The position numbers and the translations under genes were made by a program. This document shows positions 1 through 5,460 of a stretch of DNA of 6,028 nucleotides, piece after piece. Source of the DNA: an uncultured Flavobacteriales bacterium. Its GTDB lineage: Bacteria; Bacteroidota; Bacteroidia; Flavobacteriales_D; SKUL01. Within the stretch, counting starts at the first letter, position 1; each line of letters opens with the position of its first letter. The notes under the pieces were generated by a model, which had not been told where the DNA came from, made no database searches, and worked only from the letters and a program-made list of their open reading frames with translations. The DNA lies in the NCBI GenBank assembly GCA_937911795.1, contig CALDPJ010000150.1, positions 1 to 6,028 on the forward strand. Reading direction: 5' to 3'.

Positions 1-283
1 CAAGATGCCAGGAAATCGCCTCCCCCTCGCGGTCCTCATCCGTCGCCAACCACACCAGGTCAGCAGATTTAGATAATTTCTTTAGTTCACTGACCAATGC
101 TTTTTTATCTGCAGAGACTTCGTAGATGGGTTCGTATCCGTTTTCAACATCAATTGAAAGATCTTTTGATGCAAGATCACGAACGTGACCAAAACTGGAT
201 TTCACTGTGAAATCTTTGCCGAGGTAGCCCTCAATTGTCTTCGCCTTTGCAGGCGACTCCACTATTACAAGATTTTTTGCCAT
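1..283 (-). CDS. topA: DNA topoisomerase I, N-terminal part (cut by window edge)
   Basis: This is the 5' end of type IA topoisomerase I, which relaxes negatively supercoiled DNA through a transient 5'-phosphotyrosine break. Reading the minus strand from the ATG at 283-281 gives 94 uninterrupted codons to the window edge. The protein begins MAKNLVIVESPAKAKTIEGY, the classic start of the TOPRIM domain, with catalytic Glu9. It reaches the metal-binding motif ATDEDREGEAISWHL at residues 80-94, where Asp82, Asp84 and Glu86 form the DxDxE triad. The active-site tyrosine, strand-passage domains and C-terminal zinc ribbons lie beyond base 1. There is no Shine-Dalgarno sequence before the ATG, as is common in Bacteroidota. 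The gene is divergent from miaB and shares its 222-bp upstream region. Identification is very secure; only the full length is unknown. Confidence 0.97.
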   Translation of the reverse strand, partial: MAKNLVIVESPAKAKTIEGYLGKDFTVKSSFGHVRDLASKDLSIDVENGYEPIYEVSADKKALVSELKKLSKSADLVWLATDEDREGEAISWHL

Positions 284-319
284 GAGAAATTTAGCCGCAA
301 ACAAGGGGGTTTAACTACT

Positions 320-336
320 TTTTGCGAGTTGCAAAA
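320..336. repeat. Short inverted repeat at the topA promoter
   Basis: TTTTGC (320-325) and GCAAAA (331-336) are exact inverted repeats around the 5-base spacer GAGTT. They overlap the candidate topA -7 box and start site. With small bulges the arms extend to ACTT and AAGT. It could be an operator or a small leader hairpin. It is short enough in A/T-rich DNA that chance is possible. Confidence 0.3.
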
Positions 337-364
337 TAAGTCAATAGATTGTTGTGCCACCAAA
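332..364 (-). promoter_or_regulatory. Candidate topA promoter (Bacteroidota type)
   Basis: On the minus strand a TTTG (complement of 361-364) is followed 21 bases later by TTATTTTG (complement of 332-339). This is one mismatch from the phylum's -33/-7 consensus TTTG-N17-23-TAnnTTTG. Transcription would start near 325, giving a topA leader of about 40 nt. The motif match is seen; promoter function is inferred. Confidence 0.45.
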
Positions 365-469
365 GTTTTTTTCTATTTCGTTGACTAAGAATTAAGTAAC
401 AACAACTCACGATCAAAAGAAGAAAAGGCCTTTAAACTGCCACTCTGTCAGACATTCTATAATAATAAG

Positions 470-477
470 TACTTTTG
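470..477 (+). promoter_or_regulatory. Candidate -7 promoter element for the miaB operon
   Basis: TACTTTTG matches the Bacteroidota -7 consensus TAnnTTTG exactly. It would start transcription about 20 nt before the miaB ATG at 506. The -33 box is weak: the nearest candidate is TCTG at 444-447, with a 22-base spacer and one mismatch to TTTG. A TATAAT at 458-463 resembles an E. coli -10 box, but it has no matching -35 and is not the form this phylum uses. This is probably the main promoter for the five genes through secG, because no other obvious promoter lies in the tight junctions downstream. Confidence 0.55.
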
Positions 478-490
478 CAGGTTCAAATCA

Positions 491-496
491 GGAGAA
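491..496 (+). promoter_or_regulatory. Shine-Dalgarno-like site for miaB
   Basis: GGAGAA lies 9 bases before the ATG at 506. It is the only clear purine-rich SD-like site before a start in this window. It supports 506 as the miaB start. Many Bacteroidota genes do without such a site. Confidence 0.4.
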
Positions 497-505
497 CGTA
501 TTGTT

Positions 506-1939
506 ATGTTGGATACAACGCCAAAAGTGATAGATGATGCCCGCCAGGGCGAAGCTGTAGCACCTGTAGATTCTCAGAGAGCCGACGGAAAAAGACTCTA
601 TATTGAGAGCTATGGCTGCCAGATGAATTTTTCAGACAGCGAAATTGTTGCCGCCATTCTCACCAAAGACGGCTACACCACCACCCGCAACGAGGAAGAA
701 GCAGAAGTCGTGCTCATCAATACCTGCTCGATACGTGATAACGCCGAGCAGCGCGTCCGAAACCGTCTGAATCATTTTCATGCCCGCAAGCGCCGGCAAC
801 CCGGTTTGGTCGTCGGAATTCTTGGCTGCATGGCAGAGCGGTTAAAATCGACCCTTCTCGAAGAAGAAAAAATTGTGGATTTAGTGGTGGGCCCGGATGC
901 CTATCGTGATTTGCCCGGCCTCATTGGTCAGGTAGAATCCGGACAAAAGGCAGTCAATGTATTGCTATCACGGGAAGAAACCTACGCAGAAATCAACCCG
1001 GTGCGACTGGATCACAATGGCGTGACAGCATTCATTTCTATTATGCGCGGCTGCGACAACATGTGTTCGTTTTGTGTTGTGCCCTTTACCCGGGGTCGTG
1101 AACGCAGCAGAGATCCGGAAACGATTGTTCACGAAGCACGCTATTTATATGAACAAGGATACCGCGAAGTAACCTTGCTCGGGCAGAATGTAGATTCGTA
1201 TCGCTGGAACATCACCAAAAAAGGAGAGGTCATAGAACCCGGAAAAGAAACAGTGAATTTTGCCGGCCTCCTCGAAAAAGTAGCGCTCGCCGTTCCGGAG
1301 GTTCGTGTGCGGTTCTCCACCAGTCACCCCAAGGACATGTCGGATGAAGTGCTGGAAACCATGGCCGCATACCCAAACATTTGCAAGTACATTCATTTAC
1401 CGGTACAATCCGGCAATAGTGATGTGCTGAAAAGAATGAATCGCGGATACAGCCGGGAGTGGTATCTGAACCGAATTGATGCCATCCGTAGAATTATGCC
1501 CAACTGCGCCATCAGTACCGATATTATTGCCGGTTTTTGTGGCGAAACGGATGCGGAACACGACGATACAGTGAGCCTGATGCGGGAAGTGGAATACGAT
1601 TTCGCCTATATGTTTAAGTATTCTGAAAGGCCAAAAACACTCGCCGAACGAAAGATGACGGATGATGTTCCTGAAGAAATAAAACAAAAACGCCTGGAAG
1701 AAATCATCAACGTTCAAATGGCCAATTCTTTGAAAGGAAATCAAAAAGCAGTTGGAAAAACATTTGAGGTGCTGGTAGAAGGAACTTCCAAAAAATCCGA
1801 TCAGGAAATGTGTGGCCGTAATTCTCAGAATGCTATGGTGGTTTTCCCAAAAGGATCCGTGCAAAAAGGAACATATGTTCAGGTACACATCACCGGTTGT
1901 ACTGCGGCAACGTTAATCGGAGAAGTGGTTGAATCATGA
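506..1939 (+). CDS. miaB: tRNA-2-methylthio-N6-dimethylallyladenosine synthase MiaB
   Basis: MiaB is a radical-SAM methylthiotransferase. It converts i6A to ms2i6A at position 37 of tRNAs reading UNN codons, next to the anticodon, using two [4Fe-4S] clusters. The 477 aa length matches E. coli MiaB (474 aa). The N-terminal UPF0004 domain starts near residue 30 and holds the three cysteines of the auxiliary cluster: Cys38 (SYGCQMN), Cys74 (NTCSIRDNA) and Cys108 (LGCMAER). The radical-SAM motif CxxxCxxC is Cys183, Cys187 and Cys190 (MRGCDNMCSFCVVPFTRG). LLGQNVDSY (224-232) and HLPVQSGN (297-304) are also typical. A TRAM RNA-binding domain covers about 411-475. The first 29 residues extend beyond the E. 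coli start, which is normal for Bacteroidota members. It is the first gene of the operon and overlaps the next by 4 bases. RimO, the ribosomal S12 paralogue, is unlikely given the NTCSIR and VVPFTRG signatures. Confidence 0.97.
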   Translation: MLDTTPKVIDDARQGEAVAPVDSQRADGKRLYIESYGCQMNFSDSEIVAAILTKDGYTTTRNEEEAEVVLINTCSIRDNAEQRVRNRLNHFHARKRRQPGLVVGILGCMAERLKSTLLEEEKIVDLVVGPDAYRDLPGLIGQVESGQKAVNVLLSREETYAEINPVRLDHNGVTAFISIMRGCDNMCSFCVVPFTRGRERSRDPETIVHEARYLYEQGYREVTLLGQNVDSYRWNITKKGEVIEPGKETVNFAGLLEKVALAVPEVRVRFSTSHPKDMSDEVLETMAAYPNICKYIHLPVQSGNSDVLKRMNRGYSREWYLNRIDAIRRIMPNCAISTDIIAGFCGETDAEHDDTVSLMREVEYDFAYMFKYSERPKTLAERKMTDDVPEEIKQKRLEEIINVQMANSLKGNQKAVGKTFEVLVEGTSKKSDQEMCGRNSQNAMVVFPKGSVQKGTYVQVHITGCTAATLIGEVVES

Positions 1940-3153
1940 ATCTTCAGCAAATAAAACAACGCTTTGGCATTATTGGGAATAATGAACAGCTGAATCGCGC
2001 TATTGAGGTAGCTGTTCAGGTGGCGCCGACCGATCTCTCTGTTTTAATCAACGGTGAAAGCGGAACCGGAAAAGAAGTAATGCCTCAGATTATTCACAAT
2101 CTGAGCGCCCGAAAACACAAAGAATACATTGCCGTAAACTGCGGCGCAATTCCTGAAGGCACCATCGACAGCGAATTGTTTGGTCATGAAAAAGGCTCTT
2201 TTACCGGAGCGCATGACACCCGGAAAGGATATTTTGAAGTAGCCAATGGCGGAACGATATTTCTGGATGAAGTAGCTGAACTTCCGCTGCAGACGCAGGT
2301 GAGATTACTGCGCGTATTGGAATCCGGCGAATTTATGAAAGTCGGTAGCTCAAAAATGATCAAGACCGATGTCCGGATCACGGCAGCTACCAATGTTAAT
2401 ATCCCTGACGCCATCGCCAAAGGCAAATTTCGTGAAGACCTATATTACCGATTAAATACGGTACCCATTCATCTGCCCCCTCTCCGCGAGCGCAATGATG
2501 ACATTCAGTTGATCTTTCGTAAATTCTCAGCAGATTTCGCTGAAAAATACCGAATGCCTCCAGTTCAGCTGACCCCCGACGCAGTAGATTTACTGGTCAA
2601 TTTTTCGTGGCCCGGAAACATACGTCAGCTAAAAAACATTACTGAACAGATTTCGGTGATTGAAGAAGACCGTGAAATAACTGCGGACATCCTGAAGCGC
2701 TATCTTCCGCTACACATTAAAGGTACATTGCCGATGGTGGTACCAAAAACCGGAGCCGGAAGTGATTTCAACGAACGTGAGATCCTGTATAAGGTGCTTT
2801 TCGATATGAAGAACGATATCTCTGATCTGAAAAAATTGGTGCTGAGCATTATGCAGGACGGATCGGCTCAGCCAGACAAAGAAGATATGGCGCTGATCAA
2901 AAAGCTATATCAGTCTGAAGACGGATGGAAATCGCTGGAAAGCAGCACGGAGAAAAATCATCCTCCGACAGAACCATACGAGCGCTATGAAGAACCCATA
3001 GAAATCGAAGAATCGCTTTCTTTGGAGGCCACCGAACGGGAATTGATCCGCAAGGCGTTGAAAAAGCACAATAATAAGCGGAAGCATGCTGCTCAGGAAC
3101 TCGGAATTTCAGAGCGCACCCTTTACCGGAAAATTAAAGAGTATAATATTTAA
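1936..3153 (+). CDS. Sigma-54-type AAA+ transcriptional activator without receiver domain
   Basis: This is a 405-aa enhancer-binding protein of the NtrC family, which uses ATP hydrolysis to remodel sigma-54 RNA polymerase. The AAA+ domain starts almost at the N-terminus. Walker A is GESGTGKE (40-47) and the sigma-54-contacting loop is GSFTGA (87-92, versus consensus GAFTGA). Walker B is GGTIFLDE (105-112), the arginine-finger region FREDLYYRL (165-173) and sensor 2 WPGNIRQL (225-232). A charged, poorly conserved linker follows (about 262-362). A Fis-type helix-turn-helix ends the protein (about 363-405, with AAQELGISERTLYRKIKEY). There is no N-terminal receiver, GAF or PAS domain, so activity is probably set by expression level or by a partner. 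The ATG at 1936 overlaps the miaB TGA as ATGA, suggesting translational coupling. Family assignment is firm; target genes are unknown. Neighbours suggest a role linked to the envelope or stress, which is inference. Confidence 0.93.
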   Translation: MNLQQIKQRFGIIGNNEQLNRAIEVAVQVAPTDLSVLINGESGTGKEVMPQIIHNLSARKHKEYIAVNCGAIPEGTIDSELFGHEKGSFTGAHDTRKGYFEVANGGTIFLDEVAELPLQTQVRLLRVLESGEFMKVGSSKMIKTDVRITAATNVNIPDAIAKGKFREDLYYRLNTVPIHLPPLRERNDDIQLIFRKFSADFAEKYRMPPVQLTPDAVDLLVNFSWPGNIRQLKNITEQISVIEEDREITADILKRYLPLHIKGTLPMVVPKTGAGSDFNEREILYKVLFDMKNDISDLKKLVLSIMQDGSAQPDKEDMALIKKLYQSEDGWKSLESSTEKNHPPTEPYERYEEPIEIEESLSLEATERELIRKALKKHNNKRKHAAQELGISERTLYRKIKEYNI

Positions 3154-3159
3154 CGACAC

Positions 3160-3672
3160 TTGAAACTGATTCGGCGTCATTTACTGCTATTAACCTTTCT
3201 TCCGGTGATTTTTGCCGGATGCTCTGTAAAATATTCATTTACCGGAGCCGATATTCCGGCGGCAGCTCAAACTTTTTCAGTAGAGCCATTCACCGTTGTT
3301 GCTCCGTTGGCTGACCCCACCTATGGCCTTACAATTACAGAAAGCATCAAGGAGTTAATTCTGAATCAATCACGGCTCGATTTAACAAATAGTGAAGGAG
3401 ATCTTCAGTTCGAAGGAACAGTAACGGGATATAACGTTGCCCCGGCGGCTATTTCTTCGGATGAATTTGCCGAAATCAACAGGCTTACCATCACGCTTCG
3501 GGTAACGTATATCAATACCTTTGATGAAGAAAAAAGTTTTGAACGCTCTTTCAGCCGTTTTGCCGATTTCCCAACTACTCAGGAACTCCTCGATGTGGAG
3601 CAAGGGCTAATAGAAGAAATAAATGTTCAGTTAACCCAGGATATATTTGACGCCTCTTTGGGCAGTTGGTAA
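3160..3672 (+). CDS. lptE: LptE-family LPS-assembly outer-membrane lipoprotein
   Basis: This 170-aa lipoprotein resembles the Bacteroidota form of LptE. LptE plugs the LptD barrel and helps deliver lipopolysaccharide to the outer leaflet of the outer membrane. Residues 1-20 are a signal peptide (MKLIRR, then a Leu-rich core) ending in a lipobox FAGC with lipidated Cys21. Phe at -3 is somewhat atypical. No acidic surface-export signal follows the cysteine, so a periplasm-facing location is likely. Family-like stretches are YSFTGADIPAAAQTFSVEPF, GDLQFEGTVTGYNVAP, and NRLTITLRVTY followed by FERSFSRFADF. The start is TTG at 3160. The preceding gene's TAA (3151-3153) is in the same frame, no ATG lies before the signal peptide, and the next in-frame alternatives would destroy it. 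The gene follows its neighbour after 6 bases and touches the next by one base. The lptE name rests on family resemblance, not on a visible LptD partner. Confidence 0.85.
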   Translation: MKLIRRHLLLLTFLPVIFAGCSVKYSFTGADIPAAAQTFSVEPFTVVAPLADPTYGLTITESIKELILNQSRLDLTNSEGDLQFEGTVTGYNVAPAAISSDEFAEINRLTITLRVTYINTFDEEKSFERSFSRFADFPTTQELLDVEQGLIEEINVQLTQDIFDASLGSW

Positions 3673-4595
3673 TGAAAACCGAAAACATCAACGAATTTCT
3701 GCGTCACCCGGACAAGTTATCCGCCGACCACCTGCCGGAATTAAAACAACTTGTGGCAGATTATCCGTGGTGTCAGTCGTTTCAGATTTTACTTGCTAAA
3801 GGATTGAAGATTTCGGATGATCCGACTTTTAATAAGCAGCTCAAGAAAACGGCGATCTATGCCACGGATCGCAAGATTCTTTACCGTTTGATTATGCAAC
3901 CGGGATTACAAAAGTCGATCGCGGATTTTGAAACGCTCGTTTCCACCCCGTCATCGGAACTCCCGGAACCGGAAATCGCAGAACCTTCCACACAGCCTGA
4001 TGAAGAAATAACTACTGTTGAGCCTTCTGAAGCAGAACCCGTACAACCGGCACTTCCAGATCCTGAAAAATCCGATGAAGAAGAGTCTCCAGAAATAGAT
4101 TCGCGAAATCTGGAGCAGGAAGTTTTGAAAGAAGTGGTTGCACACGCGTATCAAATCGAGTTCGAATCTACCACACCAGAACGGGCCGAAGAGAAAAAAG
4201 CGGTTCCTGAAAAAGTGGTTCAGCAACCAAAACAAATTCCGCAGAGCTTTATAGATTTTATCACAGGTGGCGGTATTCCGGAAACCACTTCTGCAGATGT
4301 ATCATCCGGTGATTCCAAAACCACCGATGAAGAATCGAGCCTCATTGAAAAATTCATTAAAAACGAGCCGAAAATTGAGCGAAAAAAGTCGAACTTCTTC
4401 TCTCCTGTAAACATGGGGAAAATGAGTTTGGTAGACAAGGACGAGGTGGTATCTGAAACACTGGCTGGCATTTACGCGAAACAGGGAGATCTCGAAAAAG
4501 CCAAAAGAGCTTACCGTCAACTTGCTTTGAAATATCCTGAAAAAAGTCTTTACTTTGCAGGCCTTATAAAAAAACTGGAGCAATCCGGAAATTAA
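3672..4595 (+). CDS. Conserved Bacteroidota protein with acidic linker and C-terminal TPR
   Basis: This 307-aa protein has no known function that I can assign. Residues 1-80 form a helical domain with the pattern ELKQLVADYPWCQSFQILLA and the stretch FNKQLKKTAIYATDRKILY, which recurs in Bacteroidota proteins at this locus. Residues about 92-145 are rich in Glu, Pro, Ser and Thr and probably disordered. Two short helical motifs follow: QSFIDFIT (191-198) and SLIEKFIKNEPKIE (223-236). The C-terminus (about 258-303) is a single TPR-like helical pair containing ETLAGIYAKQGDLEKAKRAY and ALKYPEKSLYFAGLIKKL. There is no signal peptide or membrane segment, so it is probably cytoplasmic. I chose the ATG at 3672, which overlaps the lptE stop as TAATG. 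A TTG at 3666 would add only two residues. The position before secG suggests, but does not show, a link to envelope assembly. Confidence 0.85.
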   Translation: MKTENINEFLRHPDKLSADHLPELKQLVADYPWCQSFQILLAKGLKISDDPTFNKQLKKTAIYATDRKILYRLIMQPGLQKSIADFETLVSTPSSELPEPEIAEPSTQPDEEITTVEPSEAEPVQPALPDPEKSDEEESPEIDSRNLEQEVLKEVVAHAYQIEFESTTPERAEEKKAVPEKVVQQPKQIPQSFIDFITGGGIPETTSADVSSGDSKTTDEESSLIEKFIKNEPKIERKKSNFFSPVNMGKMSLVDKDEVVSETLAGIYAKQGDLEKAKRAYRQLALKYPEKSLYFAGLIKKLEQSGN

Positions 4596-4607
4596 ACTTA
4601 ACCCACT

Positions 4608-4892
4608 ATGTCCGTATTTATCGGTGTTCTTATCATTATCGTTTGTGTTCTACTCGTTCTGGTGATACTTGTTCAAAATCCAAAAGGCGGAGGACTTTCC
4701 TCTGAATTCGGAAGTGCCAATCAAATTGGAGGTGTTAGAAAAACAGCCGATTTTCTCGAAAAATCTACCTGGGGACTGGCCATTGCGTTGGTTGTATTGA
4801 GCCTCGTTGCGGCTGCGGTTCAGGAAGGTTCTACGGTACCTCAATTCAACGACACCGTTCCTACGCAACAGGACTTTCCTGCGAATGAATAA
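4608..4892 (+). CDS. secG: Preprotein translocase subunit SecG
   Basis: SecG is the small integral-membrane subunit of the SecYEG translocon and helps SecA-driven export of unfolded proteins across the inner membrane. The 94-aa protein has two hydrophobic segments, about 2-22 and 54-71. They flank a cytoplasmic loop with the family signature VQNPKGGGLSSEFG (22-35) and the following GGVRKTADFLEKSTW (41-55). The C-terminal tail (72-94) is polar and Pro/Thr-rich, of the sort that varies between species. The gene starts 12 bases after the TPR-end gene and has no Shine-Dalgarno sequence. It is the last gene of the operon, followed 42 bases later by an intrinsic terminator. Length and topology are normal for the family. 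Confidence 0.95.
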   Translation: MSVFIGVLIIIVCVLLVLVILVQNPKGGGLSSEFGSANQIGGVRKTADFLEKSTWGLAIALVVLSLVAAAVQEGSTVPQFNDTVPTQQDFPANE

Positions 4893-4929
4893 AAGAACTA
4901 TCTGCGGAGTAAAATTCCTCAGCAATTTA

Positions 4930-5045
4930 CTGACAAAATGCCTGCCAACCGGACAGGCATTTTTTTATTCCTGACATTTCTGTCCTGACTTGCGCACCCT
5001 CAACTGACCAAATTGCAGGGTTTGGGTAATGGCATAAAATCTGAC
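4930..5045 (+). repeat. Five CTGAC pentamers upstream of groES
   Basis: CTGAC occurs at 4930-4934, 4971-4975, 4985-4989, 5004-5008 and 5041-5045, all on the plus strand; four of the five lie within 75 bases. The reverse form TGTC also occurs at 4981-4984 and 5085-5088. The repeats are seen directly. A role as regulator-binding sites for the chaperonin operon is inference, since spacing (41, 14, 19 and 37 bases) is not regular. Confidence 0.35.
4935..4966 (+). terminator. Intrinsic terminator after secG
   Basis: AAAATGCCTG (4935-4944) pairs perfectly with CAGGCATTTT (4954-4963) around a 9-base loop. The T run spans 4960-4966. This is a textbook Rho-independent terminator that ends the miaB-secG transcript and separates it from groESL. 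Confidence 0.9.
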
Positions 5046-5046
5046 A
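5030..5046 (+). promoter_or_regulatory. Degenerate -24/-12-like sequence before groES
   Basis: TGGCAT at 5030-5035 fits the -24 half of a sigma-54 promoter (TGGCAC-N5-TTGCA). The -12 half, CTGAC at 5041-5045, keeps the G but not the key C. This spacer has no TAnnTTTG element. TTGCAG (5013-5018), 16 bases and TAAAAT (5035-5040) offer a weak sigma-70-like alternative. Which, if either, drives groESL cannot be decided here. Confidence 0.2.
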
Positions 5047-5060
5047 AGGACGTGCAGCAT

Positions 5061-5078
5061 GATTAAACATGTTTAATC
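5061..5078. promoter_or_regulatory. Perfect 18-bp palindrome in the groES leader
   Basis: GATTAAACATGTTTAATC reads identically on both strands and ends 31 bases before the groES ATG. It is either an operator for a dimeric repressor or, in RNA, a 7-bp A/U-rich hairpin with a CAUG loop. It does not resemble the CIRCE element (TTAGCACTC-N9-GAGTGCTAA) bound by HrcA. Perfect symmetry over 18 bases is unlikely by chance at one given site, but its function is unproven. Confidence 0.5.
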
Positions 5079-5109
5079 TTTCAATGTCAAATCCAAAAAA
5101 TAAATCGAA

Positions 5110-5391
5110 ATGTCAGTAAACGTAAAACCATTAGCCGACAGAGTTCTGGTAGAACCATCTCCGGCAGAAGAAAAAACCGCCAGCGGAATTATCATCCCGG
5201 ATACGGCCAAAGAAAAGCCTCAGCGAGGTAAAGTAATTGCTGCCGGAAAAGGTAAAACCGACGAGCCGATGACCGTTAAGGAAGGAGATATGGTGATGTA
5301 CGGACAATATTCCGGAACCGAAATCAAACTCAACGGTCAGAGCTATCTCATCATGCGGGAATCAGATATTTTCGGAATCATAGAAAACTAA
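5110..5391 (+). CDS. groES: Co-chaperonin GroES (Hsp10)
   Basis: GroES forms the heptameric lid that closes the GroEL folding chamber in the cytoplasm. The 93-aa length is normal (97 in E. coli). KPLADRVLVEP (6-16) is the family start signature. The mobile loop that docks on GroEL spans about 17-33, with the hydrophobic contact tripeptide Ile27-Ile29 in SGIIIPDTAKEKPQ. GKVIAAGKG (40-48), GDMVMYGQYSGTEIK (59-73) and the C-terminal YLIMRESDIFGII complete the beta barrel. The ATG follows an A-rich leader with no Shine-Dalgarno sequence. groEL follows after 69 bases with no terminator or TAnnTTTG box between, so the two are probably co-transcribed. Confidence 0.97.
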   Translation: MSVNVKPLADRVLVEPSPAEEKTASGIIIPDTAKEKPQRGKVIAAGKGKTDEPMTVKEGDMVMYGQYSGTEIKLNGQSYLIMRESDIFGIIEN

Positions 5392-5460
5392 GAATCAACG
5401 GAAAATCCGGACTTCTGAAAACAATCTACTTAAAACAAATCATCTTTAAAATCAATAAAA

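Noticed and set aside
352..364. TGGCAC on the minus strand as the -24 half of a sigma-54 promoter for topA
   Set aside because: The -12 position lacks GC at the required distance, and a TTTG/TTATTTTG pair gives a simpler promoter.
185..388. A 67-codon plus-strand open frame across the topA start
   Set aside because: It overlaps the N-terminal TOPRIM coding of topA in antisense and runs into the promoter region. The product has no recognisable features.
424..433. AAAGGCCTTT palindrome between topA and miaB
   Set aside because: At ten bases in A/T-rich DNA it is not remarkable, and there is no matching second site.
1397..1888. A 163-codon open frame on the minus strand within miaB
   Set aside because: It lies wholly antisense to the well-supported miaB, its translation is rich in Phe and His without recognisable domains, and it is a by-product of miaB codon use.
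4996..5021. ACCCT/AGGGT inverted repeat upstream of groES
   Set aside because: The arms are only five bases with a 16-base loop, easily explained by chance.
4893..5109. Possible CIRCE operator for HrcA before groES
   Set aside because: I found no TTAGCACTC or GAGTGCTAA half-site anywhere in the spacer.
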